Positions 1-9,864 of a DNA stretch of 64,000 nt are shown piece by piece; position 1 is the stretch's first letter; each line of letters begins with the position of its first letter. This DNA is from Rosettibacter sp037481715 (GTDB lineage Bacteria; Bacteroidota; Ignavibacteria; Ignavibacteriales; Melioribacteraceae): NCBI GenBank assembly GCA_037481715.1, contig JBBFLD010000001.1, forward strand, positions 496,001 to 560,000, read 5' to 3'. A model generated the notes under the pieces. The model saw only the letters and a list, made by a program, of their open reading frames with translations. It did no database searches and was not told the DNA's origin. Position numbers and translations under genes: made by a program.

Positions 1-711
1 TAAAAATACATTGTGATTTCTTAATTCATACAAAATCTTTATGATTTGTTCAACATTTTTTTCTCTGTTTAGTCTGCCTGCATAACCAATAATAAAATAT
101 TTTTCTTTTAAGTGATTAAGTTCTTCAATTAAAAAATTATTAATGTTTCCGTTGGAATAAATTGGCAAGTATCCATTATAATAAAAATCAATTTGAGTGA
201 ATAATTTTGTTTCATTTATTAAAATGTTTTTACTTTTCTTTGAAGGAACCAATACTTTTACATCATTAAATCTGTTTACAAATTGATGAATAATTTTATA
301 AATAAGTTTTTCAATTTTTGTGTTGTAATCATTTTCAATAAAACTTCCGTGATAACTGAATATTAACTTTTTCCTTAAAAATAAATTTATCAATCCCGCA
401 ATAATATATGGCTTCAACAAATGAGCATTTATAACATCAACATTTTCTGATATTATAATTTTTGTTAAATAAAAAAATATTCTGATTGAATACTTTTTGT
501 TAAGAACAGGAAGTGAATAATATTTAATGTTGTTTTCTCTAAAAATTTTTTCAACAAAAAAATCACCATGAAAAACAACAAACTGTTCATACATTTCGCA
601 GTCAAGATATTTTAATTGAGCATAAATATGCCGGAAAACTCCATCTTCTTTAGCAGTAATCCGATTAACAAAATGACAGATTTTTATTTTATTCTTTTTG
701 AAGTCTTTCAT
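1..711 (-). CDS. Glycosyltransferase family 4 (C-terminus off window)
   Basis: An open minus-strand frame of 237 codons runs from an ATG at 711 to the window edge, so the C-terminus is missing. The N-terminal half looks like a GT-B fold: FSYHGS near residues 118-123, and YAGRLNREKN from about residue 210, the usual opening of the GT4 nucleotide-sugar domain. No signal peptide is seen. It probably adds a sugar to a cell-surface polysaccharide or LPS precursor on the cytoplasmic face. Its start overlaps the last 23 bases of the upstream glycosyltransferase gene, so the two are probably cotranscribed. Donor and acceptor cannot be told from sequence. Confidence 0.8.
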   Translation of the reverse strand, partial: MKDFKKNKIKICHFVNRITAKEDGVFRHIYAQLKYLDCEMYEQFVVFHGDFFVEKIFRENNIKYYSLPVLNKKYSIRIFFYLTKIIISENVDVINAHLLKPYIIAGLINLFLRKKLIFSYHGSFIENDYNTKIEKLIYKIIHQFVNRFNDVKVLVPSKKSKNILINETKLFTQIDFYYNGYLPIYSNGNINNFLIEELNHLKEKYFIIGYAGRLNREKNVEQIIKILYELRNHNVFL

Positions 712-1789
712 ACAAACTCATATAATTATTTACAACATCAGCCCATTTTAATTGATAATATAATTTTCTTGAATTTTCAGAAATGTATTCAAATAATTCT
801 TTATCATTATACAATCTTTCAATAATTGATTTTAACTCATTATAATTTTTATACACAATTCCATTTACATAATTGTTAATTAATTCCTTAACACCTGTCT
901 TATCACTTGCTATCACAATTTTTCCAGCTGCCATACATTCGAGTGCAAACAATGAGAAAGAATCAAATGCATTGCCTTTTATTAAAATATGTTTGTCTTT
1001 AAGAAAATTTGTCAAGTCTTCCTGATTCATATAATCTTTAAAAACAACCTTTAAATTATTTTTTGAAATAATATCTTTAATTGAATCCCCAATAACAAAA
1101 AGTTCTAATTCAATATCTCTTATCTCAAGCAGTGAACAATAAATTTTCTGTAAATCTCTTTCAATATATTTTGAAGAATTATAGAAAATTAATTTTAATG
1201 GTTTCGAATGAGTTAACGTTGATGAAATAACGAAAAATATTTCATCGATTCCGTGATAAATTATTTCGTAATTTTTATTTGAGAGGTCATAATATTCTGA
1301 AAATAAATTCTTCAATTGTGCAGAAACAAATATCAAATAATCTGCTTTTGATACAGCAAGTTTTTCAAGAATACTTAATTTTATTTTTTGTATACGATTA
1401 AATTTTTGTTTTGAATTTTTCATTTCATAATGGATGGAACCATGAAATGTTATGATAATACTTATCTTCAAAAAATATTTAAGCAGGAAAATAATTAACT
1501 GATAATTTTCCAATGTAACGATGTGAAGAATTGCTGGTGATTTTTTAAGAAGAATAAAAATTAATCTAACAATACCAACACAAATTACATTAATTTCATT
1601 TACTGATTTAGAAAAGCCAAAAATTCTGTTAAATAGGTTTGCATCGAATTTATTTTTAAAATAAAAATCACAAAAGAGAACATCACAATTTCTTAAGGAC
1701 AGAAAGTGAAATAATCTTTTGCCAATTTTTTCAGGTCCAGTTAAAATTTCTGTACTATTGAAGCGCCCTGTAAGAATAATTTTATGCAT
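689..1789 (-). CDS. Glycosyltransferase family 4 (group 1)
   Basis: A 366-residue putative GT-B glycosyltransferase. The acceptor-side domain has TFHGS near residues 114-118. The donor-binding half has ALECMAAGK near 282-290, then a DKTGVKELI segment, the typical E-x7-E region of GT4 enzymes. Hydrophobic stretches near residues 65-112 resemble buried strands more than a true transmembrane segment. The gene starts with ATG and overlaps the next glycosyltransferase. With the two GT9 genes at 6495-8521 it suggests an envelope glycan region. Substrate is unknown. Confidence 0.82.
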   Translation of the reverse strand: MHKIILTGRFNSTEILTGPEKIGKRLFHFLSLRNCDVLFCDFYFKNKFDANLFNRIFGFSKSVNEINVICVGIVRLIFILLKKSPAILHIVTLENYQLIIFLLKYFLKISIIITFHGSIHYEMKNSKQKFNRIQKIKLSILEKLAVSKADYLIFVSAQLKNLFSEYYDLSNKNYEIIYHGIDEIFFVISSTLTHSKPLKLIFYNSSKYIERDLQKIYCSLLEIRDIELELFVIGDSIKDIISKNNLKVVFKDYMNQEDLTNFLKDKHILIKGNAFDSFSLFALECMAAGKIVIASDKTGVKELINNYVNGIVYKNYNELKSIIERLYNDKELFEYISENSRKLYYQLKWADVVNNYMSLYERLQKE

Positions 1790-1817
1790 TAAAATTTACC
1801 CTCACAAATTTTAATGC

Positions 1818-1869
1818 AGGCTGATTAAATAACGATAAACTCTATTGAGTCATCATATTTAATCAGCCT
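1818..1869 (-). terminator. Long hairpin after the OPT transporter gene
   Basis: Perfect 14-bp inverted repeat: 1818-1831 pairs with 1856-1869, around a 24-nt loop that holds a small inner ACTC/GAGT stem. It lies just past the stop of the OPT gene on the minus strand. The T-run that follows is weak (GCATTAAAATTT), so it may act as an mRNA-stabilising or partial terminator. Confidence 0.5.
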
Positions 1870-1885
1870 TAAAAGTTTTCATAAA

Positions 1886-3931
1886 TTACATTGAAACAGG
1901 AGGTGGTGCAGGTTCATCTGCTTTGCCTGCATTCTTAACAGGAATTTGAATTAAATACCATGCTATAAATACAAATACCAGCAAGCTTACATAAAACGAT
2001 GGATATTCAAATATTGAGAACAATTGTATTTCAAAAAATGCGAATGCAGCAAAGACAAGTCCTATAAGAGCTTCGCCTGCAATTAAGCCAGCAGCAACAA
2101 GTACGCCTGTATTTTCTACTCTTGACTTTTGTGCAACATTAAATTGCTTTTTAGCACTAATTCTTTCTACAATACCTTTAATAATTCCACCAATAAAAAT
2201 TGCAAAAGTAGTTTCGAGTGGTAAATACATTCCGACTGAAACAAGCATAGGGCTTCGCACTTGCATCAAAATAAAACCAAAACCCATAACCATTCCTACA
2301 ATAATTAAAGGCCATGCCATATCCCCTTTAACAATTCCTTGAGAAAGTAAAGCCATTAGTCCAGCTTGTGGAGCTGCTAATTTTGCACTTCCAAAACCAC
2401 CTTCATAAGGTGGGACAGCCATTTTGCCTGCATTAACATCACCTTGATGCAATATTAAAAGTGGAATAAACATAACAGCAGAAGCAAGAGCCACACCAAG
2501 GATATCACCAACTTGCATTTTCCATGGTGTTCCGCCGAGTATATGTCCAACTTTCAAGTCTTGAAGCATTTCCCCTGCTACAGCAGCAGAAACACAAACT
2601 ACTGCAGCTACTCCTAAAACTGCAGCAACACCTTGTTTGCCAGTCATTCCAAGAGCTACCATCAAAAGTGCTGCTACAATTAAAGTAGAAAGAGTCAAAC
2701 CACTTATTGGATTATTACTTGAACCAATGATTCCTACCAAATATCCTGAAACTGCTGCAAAGAAAAATCCAGCTATTATCATTACAAGGGTTGCAACAAG
2801 AGCTGCAAAAATATCCTGTGCAAAATAATTATAGATTAAAAATGTCATAACTGCAGAAAAGGCGATTCCAATCATAATCCATTTAAAACTTAAGTCCTGA
2901 TCAACTCTTTCTGTTGTATGTTCACCTGCTGCTGCTTTTTTTACATCACTAATCGATCGTTGAATTCCAACTGCAAGACTTTTTCTCATTCTGAAGAGTG
3001 TATAACCTGCACTTACAAGCATTCCACCAATTGCAATAGGACGAACAATATATCTCCATATCATTTGTGACCAAATAATCCAATCATTATCTGAAGGATT
3101 CATTCCAGGATGTGCAGATTGATATTGTTGAATCAATTCAGGTGAAAGAAAATATAAAATTATTGGCACAAATAAGCCCCATGCAAGCAATCCGCCGCTG
3201 AAGTTAAGTGATGCTAATTTTGGACCAATTATATAACCTACGCCAATGTATGCAGGACTTACGCCAGGAGAACTAAGTAAAACTCCTCCTTGTGCAGTTG
3301 CAGAACCAGCAGATTTCAAATTTATAATTGATTTTGAAAATCCAACAAATTTTTCCCATGTAGTAGCAAAAAATTTAAGTTGACCAAGTGATTGAATTAC
3401 AGCTCCAACCCCCATTGCAGTAAATAAAAATTTTGCTCCAGTTCCGCCTGCTCTTCCAGCTTTATGAATTTCAGAAGCTGCTACTGATTCGGGAAATGGC
3501 AATTCTGCATCTTCAACCATAACTCTTCTTAAGAGTGCAACGAACATAATACCAAGAACTCCGCCTACAAACATAATTGCAGTCGAAATCAAGTAATTAC
3601 TCAGAGTATCAAACTGAACCCAAATACCTGCAATATAAAATGCAGGGAGAGTAAAAATTGCACCAGCAGCAATTGATTCTCCAATTGAACCAACAGTTCT
3701 GGCAAAGTTTTCTTCGAGTATTGTTCCTTTCATTAATTTAAGAAGTGCCATCCCAATTACTGCAGCCGGGTAGGTTGCAGCTATTGTCATACCGGCTTTT
3801 AATCCAAGGTATGCATTTGCGGCACCCAAAACAACAGACATTATTAATCCGATTACTAAAGCTCGGACTGTAAATTCTGCCATATTTGTTTCTGAGGAAA
3901 CAAAGGGGACAAATCGTTTTTGTTCCGACAT
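1886..3931 (-). CDS. OPT family oligopeptide transporter
   Basis: A 681-residue polytopic inner-membrane protein of the OPT superfamily, with about 15 hydrophobic segments across its length. The opening TVRALVIGLIMSVVLGAANAYLGLKAGMT is the classic OPT first-helix region (only its core, GAANAYLGLKAGMT, is needed for recognition). Internal segments such as PFPESVAASEIHKAG are also family-typical. Members move small peptides or metal-chelate compounds by proton symport; the substrate here is not readable. The ATG at 3931 is preceded by GGAGAAAGGC. The gene stands alone between a glycosyltransferase and a TIGR02757 gene. Confidence 0.9.
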   Translation of the reverse strand: MSEQKRFVPFVSSETNMAEFTVRALVIGLIMSVVLGAANAYLGLKAGMTIAATYPAAVIGMALLKLMKGTILEENFARTVGSIGESIAAGAIFTLPAFYIAGIWVQFDTLSNYLISTAIMFVGGVLGIMFVALLRRVMVEDAELPFPESVAASEIHKAGRAGGTGAKFLFTAMGVGAVIQSLGQLKFFATTWEKFVGFSKSIINLKSAGSATAQGGVLLSSPGVSPAYIGVGYIIGPKLASLNFSGGLLAWGLFVPIILYFLSPELIQQYQSAHPGMNPSDNDWIIWSQMIWRYIVRPIAIGGMLVSAGYTLFRMRKSLAVGIQRSISDVKKAAAGEHTTERVDQDLSFKWIMIGIAFSAVMTFLIYNYFAQDIFAALVATLVMIIAGFFFAAVSGYLVGIIGSSNNPISGLTLSTLIVAALLMVALGMTGKQGVAAVLGVAAVVCVSAAVAGEMLQDLKVGHILGGTPWKMQVGDILGVALASAVMFIPLLILHQGDVNAGKMAVPPYEGGFGSAKLAAPQAGLMALLSQGIVKGDMAWPLIIVGMVMGFGFILMQVRSPMLVSVGMYLPLETTFAIFIGGIIKGIVERISAKKQFNVAQKSRVENTGVLVAAGLIAGEALIGLVFAAFAFFEIQLFSIFEYPSFYVSLLVFVFIAWYLIQIPVKNAGKADEPAPPPVSM

Positions 3932-4005
3932 GCCTTTCTCCTAATTATGATTGTAATGTTTTTATAAAAATAATTATGTATTTAACTATGAGCAACAAAT
4001 AATTT

Positions 4006-4785
4006 CTAAAAATTCATTTTTCTCATTCCAATATGGCAAATAGCAAAATCATATTTTACAGGGTCATCAGGGTCAAATCTTTTTAAGTTTTCTGTTATCT
4101 CTTCTGCCATTAACCATGAAGTATTTTTTCTTTTTGTAAGTTCAAGATTTCTGCAAATTTTTGCTACATGAGTATCAACAGGAATTACAAGTTTTGATGC
4201 AGGGATTTCATTCCATAAACCAAAATCAATGTCATCTTTTCTTACCATCCATCTTAGAAACAAATTCATTCTTTTACATGCACTTCCTTTCAATGGGTCT
4301 GGAAACATAAATTTAATTCCTGCACTCACATTAAATCGAGAATTAAATATTCCAAGTATGTTTTTTGAAAAAAATGAAATAGAACTTTTTAGATTTTTTT
4401 CTTCATTAAAGTAATACAACAGAAAAAAATATTTTAACGATTCATATGACACATAAATTTTATTCAATACATAAAATAATTTTGAAATATCATCGGAAGT
4501 ATAAAATCGATGAACAATTTTTTTGAAAAATTTCTTATCGGTCGAATAATTATAATTAATTACAAAATCATATGGTTGGTGATTCATTATTGAATGAATT
4601 GATTGCAGAGTTTGATTAATTTGTTTTACATTTCCATAAGCAAAAATTGATGAGATTATGCCAGAAATTTCTATATCAAAATAATTTTTATATCTATGAA
4701 GAAATTCAATCGGGTCAGGTGATATTTCCCCTTTATCAAAATATTTGTAATGATATTCTAACTTCTTTTTCAAATTACGAATCAT
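4006..4785 (-). CDS. TIGR02757 / DUF2400 family protein
   Basis: About 259 residues. It carries the hallmarks of the DUF2400 family: the block KGSACKRMNLFLRWMVRKDD, then IPVDTHV and a C-terminal DFAICHIGMRK. The fold resembles HhH-GPD DNA glycosylases, but no function is established. The longest frame starts at a TTG at 4815, inside pdxJ. ATGs at 4800 and 4785 are more credible; I chose 4785, which begins MIRNLKKKLEYHYK just after the pdxJ stop (4790-4792). No clear ribosome site favours any start. Probably cotranscribed with pdxJ. Confidence 0.8.
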   Translation of the reverse strand: MIRNLKKKLEYHYKYFDKGEISPDPIEFLHRYKNYFDIEISGIISSIFAYGNVKQINQTLQSIHSIMNHQPYDFVINYNYSTDKKFFKKIVHRFYTSDDISKLFYVLNKIYVSYESLKYFFLLYYFNEEKNLKSSISFFSKNILGIFNSRFNVSAGIKFMFPDPLKGSACKRMNLFLRWMVRKDDIDFGLWNEIPASKLVIPVDTHVAKICRNLELTKRKNTSWLMAEEITENLKRFDPDDPVKYDFAICHIGMRKMNF

Positions 4786-4789
4786 TATT

Positions 4790-5509
4790 TTATTTTGCAT
4801 TGCGAATGATTTCAATCATTTCTTTAACAGCTTTTTCGACTCCAACAAAAACTGAACGAGCAATAATTGCATGTCCAATGCTTACTTCGTCAATATCTTG
4901 AATTGCAACAAGTTCTTTCATATTGATATAATTCAAACCATGACCTGCATTTACGCCAAGGCCTAATTTCTTTGCATGCTTGGCTGCAATTCTAATTCTT
5001 TCTAATTCATCAAAAATATCTTCTTCGCTTACAGCATTAGCATAGTGTCCTGTATGAATTTCAATAAAATCTGCATTAATTTCTGCAGCAGCATCAATTT
5101 GATTTAAATCAGGCTCAATGAATAATGATACTGCAATTTCAGCATCATGAAGTCTATCAATTGTTTTTCTTAAATGATTGATATTATCAATAACATTAAT
5201 ACCGCCCTCGGTTGTAAGTTCCTGTCTTTTTTCTGGAACAATAGTAGCTAATTCAGGCTGCACTTCACATGCAATTTCAATAATTTCATCAACTGCAGCC
5301 ATTTCAAGGTCAAGTTTTGTTGTGATTAATTCTCTTAATAATCTAACATCACGTTCATTAATATGTCTTCTGTCTTCTCTCAAATGAACAACAATTCCAT
5401 CAACGCCGTATTGTTCTGCCATTAATGCATAAGTTACTGGATCAGGTTGAACTTCTGCACGAGCATTTCTTAATGTAGCAATGTGATCTATATTTAAGCT
5501 GAATCTCAT
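4790..5509 (-). CDS. pdxJ: Pyridoxine 5'-phosphate synthase PdxJ
   Basis: A 239-residue cytoplasmic TIM-barrel enzyme that condenses 3-amino-1-hydroxyacetone phosphate with 1-deoxyxylulose 5-phosphate to pyridoxine 5'-phosphate. It opens with LNIDHIATLRNAR, the signature start of PdxJ. GIVVHLREDRRHI supplies active-site residues, EIHTGHYA the phosphate-side glutamate/histidine motif, and GLNAGHGLNY is matched here by GLGVNAGHGLNY. Length is normal. ATG at 5509 with GGGGATTAAC upstream. Presence implies the DXP-dependent vitamin B6 route. Confidence 0.97.
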   Translation of the reverse strand: MRFSLNIDHIATLRNARAEVQPDPVTYALMAEQYGVDGIVVHLREDRRHINERDVRLLRELITTKLDLEMAAVDEIIEIACEVQPELATIVPEKRQELTTEGGINVIDNINHLRKTIDRLHDAEIAVSLFIEPDLNQIDAAAEINADFIEIHTGHYANAVSEEDIFDELERIRIAAKHAKKLGLGVNAGHGLNYINMKELVAIQDIDEVSIGHAIIARSVFVGVEKAVKEMIEIIRNAK

Positions 5510-5613
5510 GTTAATCCCCTATTATTTTATTGTCAAAATTAAAAAAATATTTGATATCAAATCATAAATAGTATTTACTTTGAAGAATAAATTTCAGTGC
5601 AATCACAATTTCA

Positions 5614-6498
5614 TTATCTCAAAAATAAAAGTGCAACTCCTCCTACTGCTAAAAAGGCGCCAGTGATTGCAATCCATGTTAATTTTTCTTTGTAATAAAA
5701 TTTTACAAGCGGAAGCATAATTAATGGAACTGTTGACATTAATGTAGATGCTATCCCAACTTTTGTATGTGCAACAGAAATGAGGCTGAATGTAATTCCA
5801 AAGAAAGGACCAATTACTGATCCAATCAAAGTATAAGTTAAAGCTTTACCGTTATTTCTAAAAATTGCAAATGGATTTTTAATTTTTGTTATAAGAATAA
5901 ATAATGGATACATTAAAACTACAGAAGAAAATATTCTAATAAATGCTGCAACAAAACCATTGATATCAGATTCATTAAAAGCATTTTTGGCAAAAATTAA
6001 TCCTACAGCTTGACCAACAGCTCCCATCAATGCATAAAAAATTCCTGTATAATCAATTTTATAATTTGAAGTTGGTTTTTCCTGACGATTTAACACAACA
6101 ATACCAATTCCAAAAATTGTTATAAGCATCCCAATTATTCCTATAAAAGAAATTTTTTCACCAAGAAAAATGAAAGCTAAAAGAGCAGAAATTCCCGGCA
6201 CAGAAGCCATGATAAGCATGCTTAGTCTTGCCCCAATGTTTTGAAATGCTTTGAATAAAAATGTATCTCCTATGACAAGCCCAATTATTCCACTTAAAAC
6301 TAAGTTAATAATTTGTGATGATGATAAATTAATCTCTATTTGGAAAATCAAAATTGTTAAAGCAAGACAAATCGTTGCTATGATTAATCTTGTTACATTA
6401 ACATAAAATGAACCTACTCTTACTGAAGCTTCTGTAAATACAATTGAGGTTCCGGACCATAAAAGAGCTGTAATTAGTGCAGCAATTTCTCCTATCAT
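5614..6498 (-). CDS. EamA/DMT family membrane transporter
   Basis: A 294-residue inner-membrane protein with about ten predicted helices in two repeated EamA halves. The first half begins IGEIAALITALLWSGTSIVFTEA, of which LLWSGTS is the family hallmark; the second begins near residue 150 (TGIFYALMGAVGQAVGLIF). The DMT superfamily exports metabolites or amino acids; the substrate is not identifiable. Start ATG overlaps the stop of the upstream GT9 gene as ATGA, indicating translational coupling in an operon with the two heptosyltransferase-like genes. A role in envelope precursor movement is possible but not shown. Confidence 0.85.
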   Translation of the reverse strand: MIGEIAALITALLWSGTSIVFTEASVRVGSFYVNVTRLIIATICLALTILIFQIEINLSSSQIINLVLSGIIGLVIGDTFLFKAFQNIGARLSMLIMASVPGISALLAFIFLGEKISFIGIIGMLITIFGIGIVVLNRQEKPTSNYKIDYTGIFYALMGAVGQAVGLIFAKNAFNESDINGFVAAFIRIFSSVVLMYPLFILITKIKNPFAIFRNNGKALTYTLIGSVIGPFFGITFSLISVAHTKVGIASTLMSTVPLIMLPLVKFYYKEKLTWIAITGAFLAVGGVALLFLR

Positions 6499-7532
6499 TT
6501 ATTTCCTCTAATTTCTGAATATCTATTTTTAACAATTTCCCACACATAATCTGTTGATAAAGCTTCCATAGCTTTTTTCTCATCTTCTTCCGAGTAATGT
6601 TCCAAATCAAGAGGTGATTTTATGTTTACATGCGAATCACCATAAGCTCCCCAATCAATTGGATGTGAAGAACCGAGTAAAGCTATAGTTGGAGTTTTTA
6701 CTGCAACAGATACATTCATCGGACCAGTGCAGTTTGAAAAAAACATGCTGCAGTTTTTTATCATTGCCGCAAGTCTGCCAATTGTTTCTGTCGATGCAGA
6801 TATAATTGCTTTATCACCAATTTCTTTGGAAACATATTCAACTAACTTTTCTTCTCCTTTGCCCCAGGTTAATAAAATATTTACATCAAAATTTTTTACA
6901 AGTCTTCTTCCAATTTCTGCAAATCTTTCTGGCAGCCATGCTCGAATTGGTTTACTTGCCCCAGGGTGAATACAAATTGTATTTGCTTTTTCTAATTTAT
7001 TTTTTTCAAAAAACAAATCAGCAAATCTTTGGTCTTCTTCTGAAATATAGACTACAGGATTCTCATCAGAAACATTGCAGCCAATTGCTTTCACAATATC
7101 AAGATTTCTATGAATTTCATGATATCTACCTTTTGGATGTTCCAATTTTATCGTATACAATTTCATTAAATTTTTTGGACCACTGCTGACTCTTTCTTTT
7201 GCTCCACTTAAGTATGTAATTAAAGCCGCTCTTTCTGATGTCCATCTTAAGTTTATGCCTAAATCAAATTTTTTCTTTCTAAGTTTTAGAATAATTAATA
7301 ATTGCTTTAATGCTGAATCGACAACTTTATTTCTGTCAGTATTAATTATTATATGTTCATCAACTAAAAATTTTGGTGGAATAATTTGAGTCATAAGTTT
7401 ATTTGTTAAAAGTGTAATATGTGCGTGTGGAAAATTTTCTCTTACAGTTTTTATTGCAGAAGTACTTGCAACTAAATCTCCCAATGCACCCCATTTTATA
7501 ATTAAAATATTCTTTACATTTTCTTTCACCAT
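6495..7532 (-). CDS. Glycosyltransferase family 9 (heptosyltransferase-like)
   Basis: A 345-residue GT-B enzyme of the ADP-heptose:LPS heptosyltransferase family. N-terminal ILIIKWGALGDLVASTSAIK is the GT9 acceptor-domain start. CIHPGASKPIRAWLPERFAEI marks the linker and donor domain, and FFSNCTGPMNVSVAVKTPTIALLG is the conserved donor-site region (core NCTGPMNVSVA). It probably transfers heptose or a related sugar to the LPS core on the cytoplasmic side. The gene overlaps its GT9 neighbour (7526) by 7 bases. Confidence 0.9.
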   Translation of the reverse strand: MVKENVKNILIIKWGALGDLVASTSAIKTVRENFPHAHITLLTNKLMTQIIPPKFLVDEHIIINTDRNKVVDSALKQLLIILKLRKKKFDLGINLRWTSERAALITYLSGAKERVSSGPKNLMKLYTIKLEHPKGRYHEIHRNLDIVKAIGCNVSDENPVVYISEEDQRFADLFFEKNKLEKANTICIHPGASKPIRAWLPERFAEIGRRLVKNFDVNILLTWGKGEEKLVEYVSKEIGDKAIISASTETIGRLAAMIKNCSMFFSNCTGPMNVSVAVKTPTIALLGSSHPIDWGAYGDSHVNIKSPLDLEHYSEEDEKKAMEALSTDYVWEIVKNRYSEIRGNK

Positions 7533-8521
7533 TGATTCAATATTTCTCCAATTTTATGATAAACTTGTTCAACTTGTATGCTGCTTAAGAAAGATTCATT
7601 TTCGCTTTTAATTCTTTTCCCTGATAATGAATAATGTCCATCTTTTTGTGTATAAAAATTCCAGCAATTTGAATTATCATCTGGCATTAAAGCAAGAACA
7701 GGAGTTTTTAATGCTACAGCTAAATGCCGTGTGCCTGTATCATGTGTTAACAAAAGTGAAGATTTTTTAATTAATGCAGCAGTATTTAAAATGTTTTCCG
7801 AATAATAAAATGCGATGTCATCAATTTCATCTAAGATTGAATTGCAAATATGTAAATCGCTTGGTCCTGATATGAGTAAAATTTTTAAGCTGGTATTTTG
7901 TTTCAACATTTTAATCAAATCAACAAAATTTTCTTTTTTCCATATTTTAGATGGTTCACTTGCACCTGGGTGAATACACAGAACTTTTCCTTCATTTAAA
8001 AAATTATTTATAAAAAATTCTTCAGCCCATTTAATTTCATTTTCTGAAATAAAAAATTCTGTTTCTCTTGATTCAACATTAACATGAAACGACTCAACAA
8101 TTTTATTATAATATTCAATGTAACTAATTGTATCTTCCTGCACATCAACTTTTCTGTTAAATAAAAAAGAGAAGTTTTGCTCTCGCGGTGCAATTCTTAT
8201 CTTTGCTCTTGAAAACCAGGATAATAAAGCAATTCTATCGCCTGGATGCAGAGCAATAACAACATCAAATTTTTCTTTTCGAATACTGAAAATAAATTTG
8301 ATGCCATCTATAATGCTTTTAATGTTTTTCTTCCCTTTGATTTTTGGATTAAAAGCAATCACACGGTTGATGTTAGGATTATATTTAAAAACTTCTTCAA
8401 ATCCTTTTCGAACCATAACAATTATTTCAGCATTAGGATAGTTATTGCGAAGTGCTCTTAATGCAGGAGTTGAAATAATTAAATCACCAAGATATTTGAT
8501 ATTAATAACGAGTATTTTCAA
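7526..8521 (-). CDS. Glycosyltransferase family 9 (heptosyltransferase-like), TTG start
   Basis: A 331-residue GT9 protein, paralogous to the next gene. KILVINIKYLGDLIISTPAL is the expected N-terminus, and that fixes the start at a TTG (8521), because no ATG precedes it in frame. CIHPGASEPSKIWKKENF and LLTHDTGTRHLAVALKTPV (core HDTGTRHLA) are the donor-site motifs. Two consecutive GT9 genes suggest successive sugars of an LPS inner core. First gene of a tight minus-strand operon with 6495-7532 and the EamA transporter. Confidence 0.9.
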   Translation of the reverse strand: MKILVINIKYLGDLIISTPALRALRNNYPNAEIIVMVRKGFEEVFKYNPNINRVIAFNPKIKGKKNIKSIIDGIKFIFSIRKEKFDVVIALHPGDRIALLSWFSRAKIRIAPREQNFSFLFNRKVDVQEDTISYIEYYNKIVESFHVNVESRETEFFISENEIKWAEEFFINNFLNEGKVLCIHPGASEPSKIWKKENFVDLIKMLKQNTSLKILLISGPSDLHICNSILDEIDDIAFYYSENILNTAALIKKSSLLLTHDTGTRHLAVALKTPVLALMPDDNSNCWNFYTQKDGHYSLSGKRIKSENESFLSSIQVEQVYHKIGEILNQW

Positions 8522-8590
8522 AATTAACTAACCAATAATTGCAATTGTAAATTTAAGAAAGAATTACTTTCTTATACGAAAAATAAAAAA

Positions 8591-8612
8591 GGTCACTAAA
8601 ATTTTAGTGACC
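8591..8612 (-). terminator. Intrinsic terminator of ackA
   Basis: Perfect 22-base palindrome GGTCACTAAAA/TTTTAGTGACC. On the minus strand it is followed by a TTTTTTATTTTT run, right after the ackA stop codon. This is a textbook rho-independent terminator for the ackA transcript. Confidence 0.85.
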
Positions 8613-8638
8613 TCGAACATTACGAAAAAATTTTTGAA

Positions 8639-9850
8639 TTACATTTGATTCCATTGTTCAGTGACAATTTTTTCTGTATCAAGTGCAATAACCAATTCTT
8701 CGTTAGTAGGAATTCTAAATACTTTCACTTTGGAATCATCTGCAGAAATTAAACATTCGCCTTGAACATTTTCATTTCGTTTTTCATCAAGTTTAATTCC
8801 CAGATATTCCATATTTGAACAAACTTCTTTACGAACCATTACAGAATTTTCACCAATTCCTCCTGTAAATACCAGAGCATCCAAGCCATTCATTGCTGCT
8901 GTATAAGCCCCAATATATTTTTTAATTCGATAATTAAAAACATCAAAAGCATTTTTTGCTTTTTTATTTCCTTCAAGAACAGCTTCTTCAATTTCGCGCA
9001 TGTCGCTGCTTTCACCGCTTATTCCAATTAAACCGCTGTGTTTATTTAATAAAGTATTAGCCTCTGAAAGAGATAAACCTTCTTTTGCCATAATATAAAG
9101 AATAATCGAGGGGTCAATATCTCCACTTCTTGTTCCCATAATTAATCCTTCAAGAGGAGTAAAACCCATGGTTGTATCGATTGATTTTCCTCCCTCAACT
9201 GCAGCCATTGAACAACCATTTCCAAGATGAGCAGTTATAATTTTTAATTCTTCGATGGGTTTACCAATTAATTTTGCTGCTCTTTCAGAAACATATCGAT
9301 GTGAAGTGCCATGGAAACCATAACGACGAATTTTATATTTTCGATAAAGTTCATAAGGTATTCCATAAAGATAAGCTCTCGGTGGCATTTTGACATGAAA
9401 TGCTGTATCAAAGACTCCAACTTGTGGTGTATTCGGCAGATGTTCTTTTGCAGCTAAAATTCCCTTAATATTTGGCGGATTATGAAGAGGAGCAAGTTCA
9501 ATATTTTCCTTAATTGCATTCATAACTTCATTTGTAATTAAAACTGAGCCCGAGAATGTTTCGCCGCCATGAACCACACGATGTCCTACAGCATCAATTT
9601 CTTTTTTGTCTTTGATTACTCCATGATTAGGACTTAACAAAACAGCAATTACATACTCAATAGCAATTGTGTGGTCTAAAATTTCTCCTACAATTCTTAT
9701 TTTCTCTTTTCCATAAGGAGTATGAGTTAAAACTGCACTCGACATTCCAATTCTTTCAACCATTCCTTTTGCTAATGCAATCTGGTTAGATGTATCAATA
9801 AATTGATATTTAATAGAAGAACTTCCGCAGTTAAGAACTAAAACTTTCAT
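8639..9850 (-). CDS. ackA: Acetate kinase AckA
   Basis: A 403-residue cytoplasmic kinase that interconverts acetate plus ATP and acetyl phosphate. Signature KVLVLNCGSSSIKYQFID opens the protein (phosphate-binding NCGSSS). GVFDTAFH, RRYGFHGTSHRYVS and HLGNGCS follow, and FTGGIGENS is near the C-terminus, all catalytic or nucleotide-binding motifs of the ASKHA family. Length is standard. ATG at 9850 with GGAGATAAC upstream. Encoded just after 3-hydroxyacyl-CoA dehydrogenase, so acyl-CoA breakdown may feed substrate-level ATP synthesis. No pta gene is seen in this window. Confidence 0.98.
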   Translation of the reverse strand: MKVLVLNCGSSSIKYQFIDTSNQIALAKGMVERIGMSSAVLTHTPYGKEKIRIVGEILDHTIAIEYVIAVLLSPNHGVIKDKKEIDAVGHRVVHGGETFSGSVLITNEVMNAIKENIELAPLHNPPNIKGILAAKEHLPNTPQVGVFDTAFHVKMPPRAYLYGIPYELYRKYKIRRYGFHGTSHRYVSERAAKLIGKPIEELKIITAHLGNGCSMAAVEGGKSIDTTMGFTPLEGLIMGTRSGDIDPSIILYIMAKEGLSLSEANTLLNKHSGLIGISGESSDMREIEEAVLEGNKKAKNAFDVFNYRIKKYIGAYTAAMNGLDALVFTGGIGENSVMVRKEVCSNMEYLGIKLDEKRNENVQGECLISADDSKVKVFRIPTNEELVIALDTEKIVTEQWNQM

Positions 9851-9864
9851 GTTATCTCCAATTT

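Noticed and set aside
2637..2828. Small plus-strand gene inside the OPT gene
   Set aside because: It is an antisense shadow of a membrane-protein frame, rich in Ala/Ile/Lys with no domain or ribosome site. Many similar antisense frames across the window were left out for the same reason.
5510..5613. Regulatory element between pdxJ and the EamA gene
   Set aside because: Only plain AT-rich sequence, with no repeat, hairpin or promoter I can support.
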